Source: Tabrizicola oligotrophica
Lineage (GTDB): Bacteria > Pseudomonadota > Alphaproteobacteria > Rhodobacterales > Rhodobacteraceae
Length of the DNA stretch: 64,000 nt
Direction of reading: 5' to 3'
Assembly: GCF_011008935.1 (NCBI RefSeq)
Contig: NZ_JAAIVJ010000005.1
Location: 1 to 64,000 of the forward strand
Part shown: one piece after another, positions 8,153-15,547 of the stretch
Position numbering within the stretch: the first letter of the stretch is position 1
Layout: every line of letters starts with the position of its first letter
The notes under the pieces: model-generated
Told to the model about the DNA's origin: nothing
What the model saw: the letters and a program-made list of their open reading frames with translations, nothing else
Databases searched by the model: none
Program-made: the position numbers and the translations under genes

Positions 8153-9247
8153 ATGACCAAGACCGATTACTCGGACGCGATTTCCTCGATCGAGGATATC
8201 ATCGAAGATGCCCGCAACGGCCGCATGTTCATTCTCGTCGACCATGAGGACCGCGAGAACGAAGGCGATCTGGTGATCCCGGCGCAGATGTGTACGCCGC
8301 AGGCCATAAACTTCATGGCGACCCATGGCCGGGGGCTGATCTGCCTTGCCATGCCGGCCAACCGGATCGAGGCTTTGGGCCTGCCCCTGATGAGCCCCAA
8401 GAACTCCAGCCGCCATGAAACCGCCTTCACCCTGTCGATCGAGGCGCGCGAAGGCGTGACCACCGGGATTTCGGCGGCCGACCGGGCGCGCACCGTTTCG
8501 GTCGCGATCGACCCGACCAAGGGCGCGGCCGACATCGCGACGCCGGGCCACATCTTCCCGCTGCGCGCCCGCGATGGCGGCGTGCTGGTGCGCGCCGGCC
8601 ATACCGAGGCGGCGGTGGATGTCAGCCGTCTGGCGGGGCTGAACGCCTCGGGTGTGATCTGCGAGATCATGAACGACGACGGCACCATGGCCCGGCTGCC
8701 TGACCTCATCACCTTTGCGCAGCGCCACAACCTGAAGATCGGCACCATCTCGGACCTGATCGCCTATCGCCGCCGCCACGACAACCTGGTGCGGGAAAAG
8801 GCGGTCAAGCGGGTGCATTCGGTGCATGGCGGCGACTGGCTGATGCGGGTCTTTGCCGATGAGACCCAGGGCGCGGAACATATCGTGCTGACCAAGGGCG
8901 ATCTTTCGGGCGACGGGCCGATTCTGGCCCGCGTGCATCAGCTGAATCCGATGGAGGACGTGCTGGGCATCGGCGACGCGCATGTCGGCGATTTGCAGGG
9001 CGCGATGCGGGTCATCGCCGCCGAGGGGCGCGGTGCCGTCGTGCTGCTGCGCGACACCTCGATGAAGATGGTGTCCGACGGCGAGGCCAGCCCGCAGACC
9101 CTGCGGCAATACGGGCTTGGCGCGCAGATCCTGTCGGCGCTTGGCCTGCACAACATCACGCTGGTGACGAACTCCGCTGCGCCCAAGGTGGTGGGGCTTG
9201 AGGCCTATGGCCTGACCATCGCCGGCACCCGCAAGATCGAGGGCTGA
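8153..9247 (+). CDS. ribB: 3,4-dihydroxy-2-butanone 4-phosphate synthase with degenerate GTP cyclohydrolase II-like domain
   Basis: 364 residues. The N-terminal domain (1-205) has the RibB hallmarks VDHEDRENEGDLV, FMATHGRGLIC, GVTTGISAADRA and RAGHTEAAVD; it converts ribulose 5-phosphate to the four-carbon riboflavin precursor. The C-terminal domain (about 215-364) looks like RibA, with ARVHQLNPMEDVLG, RVIAAEGRGAVVLLRD, LRQYGLGAQIL and a YGLTIAGTRKI ending. It lacks the CX10CXC zinc cysteines of active GTP cyclohydrolase II, so I expect only the RibB activity. The start at 8153 gives the usual N-terminus; the open frame upstream is non-homologous. ribH follows 3 bases later. Confidence 0.93.
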   Translation: MTKTDYSDAISSIEDIIEDARNGRMFILVDHEDRENEGDLVIPAQMCTPQAINFMATHGRGLICLAMPANRIEALGLPLMSPKNSSRHETAFTLSIEAREGVTTGISAADRARTVSVAIDPTKGAADIATPGHIFPLRARDGGVLVRAGHTEAAVDVSRLAGLNASGVICEIMNDDGTMARLPDLITFAQRHNLKIGTISDLIAYRRRHDNLVREKAVKRVHSVHGGDWLMRVFADETQGAEHIVLTKGDLSGDGPILARVHQLNPMEDVLGIGDAHVGDLQGAMRVIAAEGRGAVVLLRDTSMKMVSDGEASPQTLRQYGLGAQILSALGLHNITLVTNSAAPKVVGLEAYGLTIAGTRKIEG

Positions 9248-9250
9248 CCC

Positions 9251-9754
9251 ATGGCTGCGTCCGAGCAACATTATACCCTGCCGCTGCCGGGCTTTTCCAA
9301 GCCGGTGCGGCTGCTGATCGTCGTGGCGCCCTATTACAAGGACATCACCGACCAGCTGGTGGCCGGGGCCCGCGGCGTGGCCGCCGCCTGCGGCGCCGAG
9401 GCAGACCTTGTGGAGGTTCCCGGCGCGCTGGAGGTTCCGACCGCCATCGGCCTTGCCGAGCGCATGGCGAAATATGACGGCTATGTCGCCCTTGGCTGCG
9501 TCATCCGCGGCGAGACCACGCATTACGAGACAGTCTGCAACGACTCGTCGCGCGCGATCACGCTGCTGGGCCTGCAAGGCGCCTGCATCGGCAATGGCAT
9601 CCTGACGGTCGAAAACCGCGGCCAGGCGCTGGCACGGGCCGAGGTGGCGGGGCAGAACAAGGGGGGCGGTGCTGCCGCTGCCGCCTTGCATCTGGTCGCG
9701 CTTGCCCGTAGCTGGGCCGCCGGTGACACCAAGGGAATCGGTTTCCGCGCATGA
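9251..9754 (+). CDS. ribH: 6,7-dimethyl-8-ribityllumazine synthase
   Basis: 167 residues. Family landmarks are VVAPYYKDITDQLVAGA, VPGALEVPTAIGLA, YDGYVALGCVIRGETTHYE (His of the active site), GNGILTVEN and AEVAGQNKGGGAAAAAL. It condenses the RibB product with the ribitylamino-uracil intermediate, usually as a pentameric or icosahedral assembly, and feeds RibE. It begins 3 bases after ribB and its stop overlaps the start of nusB (ATGA), so translation is probably coupled. Confidence 0.96.
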   Translation: MAASEQHYTLPLPGFSKPVRLLIVVAPYYKDITDQLVAGARGVAAACGAEADLVEVPGALEVPTAIGLAERMAKYDGYVALGCVIRGETTHYETVCNDSSRAITLLGLQGACIGNGILTVENRGQALARAEVAGQNKGGGAAAAALHLVALARSWAAGDTKGIGFRA

Positions 9755-10230
9755 CGGGCAAGAATGAGTCAGGTCGGCCTGACAAGAAGCAGATGAGATC
9801 GGCAGCCCGGCTTTATGCCGTGCAGGCGCTTTTCCAGATGGAAAGCTCGGGCCAGACTGTGCAGACCATCTGCCGCGAGTTCGAGACCCATCGCTTCGGC
9901 GCCACCTATGACGAGGGTGAATTCGTCGAGGGCGACGCCGACCACTTCCGCGCCGTGGTGGAAAAGGCCGTCAACTGGCAGGGCAAGATCGACCAGATGA
10001 CCGACCGCGCGCTGGTGGCGGCCTGGCCGATCGACCGCATCGACCCGGTAATCCGGGCGCTCTTTCGCGCCGCCGGGGCGGAACTGGTGGACATGGTGAC
10101 ACCGCCGAAAGTGGCGATCACCGAATATGTCGATGTCGCCAAGGCTTTCTTCCCCGATGGCAAGGAATCCAAGTTCGTCAACGCCGTCCTTGACCACATG
10201 GCGCGCGAGGCGCGGCCGGAGGCTTTCTGA
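9751..10230 (+). CDS. nusB: transcription antitermination factor NusB
   Basis: 159 residues: RSAARLYAVQALFQME, a central acidic loop, VNWQGKIDQMTDRAL, WPIDRIDPVIRALFRAAGAEL and VAITEYVDVAKAFF, then FVNAVLDHMARE. This is the standard NusB helical fold that binds boxA RNA with NusE (S10) during rRNA transcription. It overlaps ribH by 4 bases; the ribH-nusB pairing is common in Proteobacteria. Confidence 0.96.
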   Translation: MTGKNESGRPDKKQMRSAARLYAVQALFQMESSGQTVQTICREFETHRFGATYDEGEFVEGDADHFRAVVEKAVNWQGKIDQMTDRALVAAWPIDRIDPVIRALFRAAGAELVDMVTPPKVAITEYVDVAKAFFPDGKESKFVNAVLDHMAREARPEAF

Positions 10231-10304
10231 CCGTCCGGCGTTCTGGAGCGCGCAGAGGAATTTTCCCCGTCCCGCCAAGGATCAGGGGAGGGCAGGCGTT
10301 ACAC

Positions 10305-10322
10305 CGGAAAAGGAGTTTTCCG
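10305..10322 (+). promoter_or_regulatory. hairpin presenting the Shine-Dalgarno sequence of the META-domain gene
   Basis: CGGAAAA and TTTTCCG form a perfect 7-bp stem around the four-base loop GGAG, directly before the ATG at 10323. The ribosome-binding sequence AAAAGGAG is half in the 5' stem strand and half in the loop. This could modulate translation, for example by temperature; that is inference. Confidence 0.45.
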
Positions 10323-10736
10323 ATGCACCAGACCACCCTCGCCGCCGCGCTTGCACTTGTCGCCATGCCTTGCCTTGCTCCGCCCGCTGCCCGGGCCGAT
10401 GAAACCGGGCTGGCCCCCGAGCTTTCGGCGCTGGACTGGCAGGTGACCGAAGTTGACGGCGTCGCTCCGGGCTGGACTGCCACGCTCGATCTGGTTGAAC
10501 CGGGCAAGGTGTCGGGCCAGGCCCCCTGCAACCGCTATTCCGGATCGCTGGTCTGGACAGGCAACAGCTTCACCGTGGGCAATCTCGCCGCAACGAAAAT
10601 GGCCTGCCTGCACATGCAGGGCGAGGCCGAGTTCCTTGCGCTGCTGCAGGGCATCGAAACGGCCGAGCAGCTGCCGGGCCTGCTGATTCTGACCGGCGGC
10701 GGTCATGAGATGCGCCTTGTTCAGCCGATCGACTGA
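10323..10736 (+). CDS. META-domain (HslJ-like) periplasmic protein
   Basis: 137 residues with a signal peptide ending near PAARA|DE (about residue 25). The mature part has the META-domain pattern: ALDWQVTEVDG, VSGQAPCNRYSGSL (Cys-Asn-Arg-Tyr motif), FTVGNLAATKMACL and a final LLILTGGGHEMRL. E. coli HslJ, a heat-inducible outer-membrane protein of this type, is linked to novobiocin resistance; the molecular role is unclear. The two cysteines could form a disulfide. The gene stands alone about 90 bases after nusB, with its ribosome-binding site in a hairpin. Confidence 0.82.
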   Translation: MHQTTLAAALALVAMPCLAPPAARADETGLAPELSALDWQVTEVDGVAPGWTATLDLVEPGKVSGQAPCNRYSGSLVWTGNSFTVGNLAATKMACLHMQGEAEFLALLQGIETAEQLPGLLILTGGGHEMRLVQPID

Positions 10737-10805
10737 CCTGCGGCATCTTGGGCCTTTCGCCGGCGCGGCAGAGTGCTAGCATCCTCTCCGTCCAGGGGGG
10801 CCGCC

Positions 10806-11120
10806 ATGCCGAAACTCATCGCGCTTTACATCCGTTCCGTCGCCATCGGCTTTGGCCTGTCGGCGGTGTTTCTGGCGCTGATGCTGTGGCAGGACGTGGC
10901 GGGCCTGCGCCATCTGATCTTCGGGTCGGACATGGGCCTTGTCGCGGCCGCCATGGTGTTCATGTTTCAGGGCATCATCTTTGCCGGCGTCCAGTTCGGC
11001 ATTGCCGTGATGATGCTGGCCGACCCCGACGCGCCGCCGACGGGCGGCCTGCGCGATCGGCTGATGCCAGACCTTGGCAGTCCGATCCCCGTCCCGGTCA
11101 AGGTCGTGCAAAAGCGCTAG
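10806..11120 (+). CDS. small inner-membrane protein, unknown function
   Basis: 104 residues. Start at 10806, with a purine-rich AGGGGGG just upstream; the frame opens earlier at 10773 without added support. Two membrane segments are clear, roughly residues 8-28 (IRSVAIGFGLSAVFLALML) and 42-68 (MGLVAAAMVFMFQGIIFAGVQF). The tail is Pro-rich and ends in basic residues. No family name can be given with confidence. Confidence 0.7.
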   Translation: MPKLIALYIRSVAIGFGLSAVFLALMLWQDVAGLRHLIFGSDMGLVAAAMVFMFQGIIFAGVQFGIAVMMLADPDAPPTGGLRDRLMPDLGSPIPVPVKVVQKR

Positions 11121-11417
11121 GGTGGCGGGCCCGCAGCGGCCGTGAGGTCTGGGTTTTTCCCGAGAGCCAGAGGTCTCAGGTGGGCGCCAGGTAGCAGGAC
11201 CAGGATCCTGCCAGAGCCAGCCCCCGTTCGCTTGCTTATCGGCCACTGGAAAAGTTGACCCACACGCGAAGAGCAGCACCCGCCACCTTGCAAGATAGGG
11301 CCACGAGCGCGGCGGCGCAAGGCTTGCGCGGGGAAGCGGTGCGGCAAGGGGCGATGGCGGCGCGGGGTGCGTCCGGGGGCGCTGCGACAGCGGCGCGGTA
11401 GCCGCGCCGGTCCGGCC
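11121..11417. other. non-coding gap between convergent genes
   Basis: No convincing coding frame on either strand. It ends with an inverted repeat around GGCGCGGTAGCCGCGCC (about 11393-11409), which could terminate the minus-strand gene at 11418. CAGGATCCTG is a short palindrome near 11202. Confidence 0.4.
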
Positions 11418-11843
11418 TCAGCCGGCAAGGAACGCCCGCGCGTCCTCGATACTGTCGCAGACCTTGGCCTGCACCCGGTCGCCAAACCTTGTCAGCGTGT
11501 TCTGCTCCCAGTCGGCTACCCAGCCAGCATCCTGACCCGAGTTCGGCAGCGGCGGGATAAGCACGAACTTCCGCAAGGGAGAATCGAGAATAGCGGCGCG
11601 GAATTCCTCGCCGCTGACCCAGCGATAGTCCCGCTCGGAAAGCGCGCGCGGCGAGGTGGAGACATCCGCGACCCAATGGGCGACATCGTGGGCGCGCACC
11701 CAGTCAAGGGCGGCCAGAACGGCGTCTTTCACGCGCGTGCCTTCGCCATACTCGCTGAACCACTTCAGATAGACGGCGGCGAGGTCCGGCCGATAGCTCA
11801 CCTCCACCAGACCTGCCGCGTGGTGAAGGATGCGCTTGCCCAT
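11418..11843 (-). CDS. hypothetical protein, possibly STAS/SpoIIAA-like
   Basis: 141 residues. Start ATG at 11843 with GGAGG 7-8 bases upstream; the frame opens 22 codons earlier without support. Soluble, no signal peptide. The layout is a strand-helix alternation: LVEVSYRPDLAAVYLKWFSEYG, VKDAVLAALDWVRAHDVAHWVADVS, then a C-terminal VCDSIEDARAFLAG. That ending and the WVADVS strand recall STAS-like proteins, but the resemblance is only at the fold level. Divergent from mmcB. Confidence 0.65.
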   Translation of the reverse strand: MGKRILHHAAGLVEVSYRPDLAAVYLKWFSEYGEGTRVKDAVLAALDWVRAHDVAHWVADVSTSPRALSERDYRWVSGEEFRAAILDSPLRKFVLIPPLPNSGQDAGWVADWEQNTLTRFGDRVQAKVCDSIEDARAFLAG

Positions 11844-11959
11844 GATGTCCTCCGAAACCCGTCGCAGGAAGGGTGGGCAAAAGGTAGCGCGCCCGACCTT
11901 CGGCGGCAACCGACCGGTGTCGTCTTGCGAAGTGTTCCCGTTTGGTTCATGCTGGCGCG

Positions 11960-12433
11960 ATGGACACGCCGGCCCAGCCCCTTGATGATCTGTCGCGCCT
12001 GCTTCCCGGTCAGCGCCTGCAGCGCGGCGTGTCCCGGGCGCTGCGGCAGTTCGACTTTGTCTGTGTCGAGGAACTTGTGCCCACGCCCGGCCTGCGCGTC
12101 GATGTCATGGCGCTCGGGCCAAGGGGCGAGGTCTGGATCGTCGAATGCAAATCCAGCCGGGCCGATTTCCGGGCCGACCAGAAATGGCAGGGTTATCTGG
12201 ACTGGTGCGACCGCTTCTTCTGGGCGGTGGGCGGCGAGTTCCCGGTGGAGCTGTTGCCCGAAGGCCAGGGGTTGATACTGGCCGACGCCTATGACGCCGA
12301 GATCCTCCGCATGGGGGCCGAAACCCCGCTGGCGCCGGCGCGGCGCAAGGCCCTGGTGCAGAAGTTCGCCCGCCATGCCGCCAGTCGGTTGCAGGCCTTC
12401 CGCGATCCGGGTGTGGCCGGGCTGATCGTGTAA
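11960..12433 (+). CDS. mmcB: MmcB family DNA repair protein
   Basis: 157 residues, close to the family length. A restriction-endonuclease-like fold is suggested by VDVMALGPRGEVWIVECKSSRADF (the ECK of a PD-(D/E)XK-type site), DQKWQGYLDWCDRFFWAV and PEGQGLILADAYDAEIL. In Caulobacter, MmcB is a damage-inducible repair factor. I chose ATG at 11960; a TTG at 11942 is the alternative. Neither has a good Shine-Dalgarno sequence, so the start is uncertain. Confidence 0.85.
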   Translation: MDTPAQPLDDLSRLLPGQRLQRGVSRALRQFDFVCVEELVPTPGLRVDVMALGPRGEVWIVECKSSRADFRADQKWQGYLDWCDRFFWAVGGEFPVELLPEGQGLILADAYDAEILRMGAETPLAPARRKALVQKFARHAASRLQAFRDPGVAGLIV

Positions 12434-12437
12434 CTCT

Positions 12438-12459
12438 CCGTCGGGATGTCCTCCGACGG
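12438..12459. terminator. bidirectional terminator-like hairpin
   Basis: CCGTCGG and CCGACGG pair across an eight-base loop just after the mmcB stop and before the end of the convergent small gene. No U run, so termination is a guess. Confidence 0.4.
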
Positions 12460-12490
12460 GAAGCGCGACCCGCGCCCGAGGAGCGGCCGC

Positions 12491-12703
12491 TCAGCGCTTT
12501 TTCGGTTTCGGCTGGTCGCCCATCTCGCGCGCCACCTGCGCGGCGGCGCGCAATTCCTCGGCGATTTCCTCGGCCTCGTCGGGATCGAAGTCCAGCGGCA
12601 GTTCGATGCCCCCTGCCGCCGCCACATAGATCCGCACCATGCCCTGATCGGTCGGCCCGATCTGGATGTCGGCGGCGATGTCGCTTTGCTTGTCGATGCC
12701 CAT
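12491..12703 (-). CDS. small acidic protein, DUF6324-like
   Basis: 70 residues: MGIDKQSDIAADIQIGPTDQ, a short strand VRIYVAA, ELPLDFDPDEAEEIAEELRAAA, then a basic tail PKPKKR. I recall this small family (DUF6324) from Rhodobacterales; the function is unknown. A GGAG lies about 10 bases before the ATG. The Asp/Glu-rich helix and basic tail suggest a small binding protein. Confidence 0.75.
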   Translation of the reverse strand: MGIDKQSDIAADIQIGPTDQGMVRIYVAAAGGIELPLDFDPDEAEEIAEELRAAAQVAREMGDQPKPKKR

Positions 12704-12879
12704 GGGATGCTCCGCTGTTCTTGTGCCGGACTAGCGCGTTTGAACCCTGTCACGCAAGCGCCTTCGGCCCTTTCGGCCAGCGCCAGACGCTGGCCGGGCG
12801 GCGGTACGGCGGTTCTGGTGCGGCCCGCCCGATTCCCCTCTTGCACTCGGGCGGACGGAGAGCTAAATGCCCCTCAAGT

Positions 12880-12956
12880 GCCGACTTAGCTCAGTTGGTT
12901 AGAGCACTAGATTGTGGATCTAGGGGTCCCCCGTTCGAGCCGGGGAGTCGGTACCA
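12880..12956 (+). tRNA. tRNA-His (anticodon GTG)
   Basis: 77 nt from GCCGACTTAGCTCAG to GTCGGTACCA, with CCA encoded. The anticodon loop TTGTGGA gives GTG. Position 73 is A, the base before position 1 is T, and G1 faces U72. So the usual G-1:C73 pair of bacterial tRNA-His is absent, as known for Alphaproteobacteria. Confidence 0.97.
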
Positions 12957-12960
12957 TCCC

Positions 12961-12996
12961 AAAAGGCGCTGCGTCACCGCGGCGCCTTTTCGGTTT
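12961..12996 (+). terminator. rho-independent terminator of tRNA-His
   Basis: AAAAGGCGC and GCGCCTTTT form a stem around TGCGTCACCGCG, followed by CGGTTTT. It lies 4 bases after the tRNA. Confidence 0.75.
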
Positions 12997-13092
12997 TCCG
13001 GGTCTGTCGCGGCACCTCGCCACGCCGCCGTCCGGGCTCTTGCATTCCGCGGCTGCCCGCCTATGGTCGCGCCTCCCGCACGGAGCCAGCCC

Positions 13093-15408
13093 ATGACCCA
13101 GACTGCAAGAATCCCCGCTGTGATCGCCGCCGAGATCGGCGCCCAGCCCGCACAGGTCACGGCCGCCATCGCCCTTCTGGACGAAGGCGCCACCGTTCCC
13201 TTCATCGCGCGCTATCGCAAGGAGGTGACGGGCGGGCTGGACGATACCCAGTTGCGCACGCTGGCAGAGCGCCTGACCTACCTGCGCGAGATGGAGGCGC
13301 GGCGGGCCGCCATCGTGGCCTCGATCACCGAGCAGGGCAAGATGACCGACGCCTTGGCGGTTGCGCTGGTCAAGGCGGCGACCAAGGCCGAGCTGGAAGA
13401 CATCTACCTGCCCTACAAGCCCAAGCGCCGCACCCGGGCGATGATTGCCCGCGAGAACGGGCTTCAGCCGCTTTACGACGCGATTCTGGCCGAGCGCATG
13501 GCTGACCCGGCGGCGCTGGCGGCGGGCTACCTCACCGAAGCCGTGCCGGATGCCAAATCCGCGCTGGAAGGTGCGCGCGACATTCTGGCCGAGGGGCTTT
13601 CGGAAAGCGCCGATCTGTTGGGCCGGCTGCGCGGCCACATGAAACAGGTGGGCCGGCTGCAAGCCAAAGGTGTCGAGGGCAAGGAGGCGGAAGGCGCCAA
13701 GTTCTCCGACTATTTCGCCCATGACGAACCCTGGTCCTCGGCACCGAGCCACCGGGTTCTGGCCATGCTGCGCGGTCAGAACGAAGGCTTCCTGACCCTC
13801 GATCTCGCCATCGACCCGGACGCCCCGCGCGGGGAAAGCCCGGCGGAGCGCGCGGCGGCGGCGCATCTGAACGCCATGGGCAAAGGCCCCGGCGACCAGT
13901 GGCTGCGCGAGGCAGCCGCCTGGGCCTGGCGGGTGAAGCTGAAAACCTCGCTGACGCTGGACCTGATGTCCGACCTGCGCGAGCGCGCCGAGGCCGAGGC
14001 GATCAACGTCTTTGCCCGCAACCTGAAAGACCTGCTCCTGGCCGCGCCTGCGGGCGGCAAGGCGACGATGGGCCTTGATCCGGGCATCCGCACCGGGGTC
14101 AAGGTCGCGGTGGTCGATGCGACCGGCAAGGTGCTGGCCACCGACACCGTCTATCCTTTCCAGCCCAAGAACGACCTGCGCGGCGCGCAGGTGGCCCTGG
14201 CACAACTCATCGGCAAGCATGGTATCCGGCTGATTGCCATCGGCAACGGCACCGCCTCGCGCGAGACGGAAAAGCTGGTGGCGGACCTTCTGGCGCATTT
14301 CCCGGGGCAGGAAAAACCGGTCAAGGTGATCGTCTCCGAAGCCGGGGCCTCGGTCTATTCGGCCAGCGAACTTGCGGCCAAGGAATTCCCGCAGCTTGAC
14401 GTCTCGCTGCGCGGGGCGGTGTCCATCGCGCGGCGCCTGCAAGACCCGCTGGCCGAACTGGTCAAGATCGAGCCCAAGGCCATTGGCGTCGGCCAGTATC
14501 AGCATGACGTCGACCAGCACCGCCTTGCCCGCAGCCTTGATGCCGTGGTCGAAGATGCGGTGAACGCAGTCGGGGTCGATCTCAACACCGCCTCCGCCCC
14601 GCTTCTGGCCCGGGTGTCCGGCGTTGGTCCGACGCTGGCCGAAAGCATCGTCGCGCACCGCGATGAAAACGGCCCCTTCGCCACGCGCCGCGACCTCTTG
14701 AAAGTCGCCCGGCTTGGGCCGAAGGCCTTTGAACAGGCGGCGGGTTTCCTGCGCATCACCGGCGGGAAGGAGCCCTTGGATGCCTCCTCGGTCCACCCCG
14801 AGGCCTATGAGGTCGCCCGCAAGATCGTCGCCGCCTGTGGCCGCGACATCCGCAGCCTGATGGGCGATGGCGCGGCGCTGAAAAAGCTGAACCCGGCCGC
14901 CTTTGTCGACGAGAAATTCGGCCTGCCCACGGTGCGCGACATTCTGGCCGAACTGGAAAAGCCCGGCCGCGACCCGCGCCCCAGCTTCAAGACCGCGACC
15001 TTTGCCGACGGGATCGAGGACATCAAGGACCTGCGCCCCGGCATGATGCTGGAAGGCACGGTGACGAACGTCGCCGCCTTCGGTGCGTTTGTCGACATCG
15101 GCGTGCATCAGGACGGCCTCGTGCATGTCAGCCAGCTCTCCGACAGCTTCGTCAAGGACCCGCACGAAGTGGTGAAGGCCGGCGATGTGGTGAAGGTGCG
15201 GGTGGTCGAGGTCGACGTGGCCCGCAAGCGCATCGGCCTGTCGATGAAGCGCGACACCGGCGAGGCGCGGGAAAATGCCCGCGAGCGGCAGGTGCAGGGC
15301 GGCAAGCCGCAACCGCACAAGGGCAAACCGCTGCCGACCAGCGCCGGACCGTCTGGCGCGGGCGGCAATGCCTTTGCCGACGCGCTGAAAGGCAAGTTCG
15401 GGCGGTGA
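13093..15408 (+). CDS. tex: RNA-binding transcriptional accessory protein Tex
   Basis: 771 residues, normal length. Domains in order: Tex N-terminal helical region (TVPFIARYRKEVTGGLDD near residue 36), a YqgF/RNase H-like core (MGLDPGIRTGVKVAVVD, IGNGTASRETEKLVADL, VSEAGASVYSASELA), a helix-hairpin-helix part (LNTASAPLLARVSGVGPTLAESIVAHR) and a C-terminal S1 RNA-binding domain (RPGMMLEGTVTNVAAFGAFVDIG, KAGDVVKVRVVEVD). A basic Gly/Pro/Lys tail ends the protein. Tex interacts with RNA polymerase and nucleic acids. A good hairpin terminator follows. Confidence 0.96.
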   Translation: MTQTARIPAVIAAEIGAQPAQVTAAIALLDEGATVPFIARYRKEVTGGLDDTQLRTLAERLTYLREMEARRAAIVASITEQGKMTDALAVALVKAATKAELEDIYLPYKPKRRTRAMIARENGLQPLYDAILAERMADPAALAAGYLTEAVPDAKSALEGARDILAEGLSESADLLGRLRGHMKQVGRLQAKGVEGKEAEGAKFSDYFAHDEPWSSAPSHRVLAMLRGQNEGFLTLDLAIDPDAPRGESPAERAAAAHLNAMGKGPGDQWLREAAAWAWRVKLKTSLTLDLMSDLRERAEAEAINVFARNLKDLLLAAPAGGKATMGLDPGIRTGVKVAVVDATGKVLATDTVYPFQPKNDLRGAQVALAQLIGKHGIRLIAIGNGTASRETEKLVADLLAHFPGQEKPVKVIVSEAGASVYSASELAAKEFPQLDVSLRGAVSIARRLQDPLAELVKIEPKAIGVGQYQHDVDQHRLARSLDAVVEDAVNAVGVDLNTASAPLLARVSGVGPTLAESIVAHRDENGPFATRRDLLKVARLGPKAFEQAAGFLRITGGKEPLDASSVHPEAYEVARKIVAACGRDIRSLMGDGAALKKLNPAAFVDEKFGLPTVRDILAELEKPGRDPRPSFKTATFADGIEDIKDLRPGMMLEGTVTNVAAFGAFVDIGVHQDGLVHVSQLSDSFVKDPHEVVKAGDVVKVRVVEVDVARKRIGLSMKRDTGEARENARERQVQGGKPQPHKGKPLPTSAGPSGAGGNAFADALKGKFGR

Positions 15409-15415
15409 CGCAAAA

Positions 15416-15436
15416 GGGGGGCTTCGCGCCCCCCTC
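15416..15436 (+). terminator. terminator after tex
   Basis: Starting 7 bases after the tex stop, GGGGGGC and GCCCCCC form a stem around a TTCGC-type loop, preceded by AAAA and followed by TCGGTT. It may also serve as a barrier to the convergent tldD transcript. Confidence 0.6.
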
Positions 15437-15484
15437 GGTTCATTCGGACCTCACCCCCTGCGGCGTATTTCGAAAGGCCCAAAT

Positions 15485-15508
15485 CCTTTCGCACTGGCCC
15501 AAATATCC
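15485..15508 (-). repeat. dispersed intergenic motif, copy 1
   Basis: On the minus strand it reads GGATATTTGGGCCA then GTGCGAAAGG. Two similar copies lie in other intergenic gaps, at 41820 (GGATATTTGTGCCA) and 48772 (GAGTATTTGTCCCA). This copy lies between the 3' ends of tex and tldD. Beside it on the plus strand, GCGTATTTCGAAAGGCCC looks like a partial opposite copy. Confidence 0.5.
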
Positions 15509-15547
15509 ATTCTTGAATTCAAGCCTGCCGTCCGGCCCGGCGAACCC

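Noticed and set aside
12907-15318. 803-codon minus-strand frame opposite tex
   Set aside because: Shadow of a well-recognised gene; no family features and biased composition.
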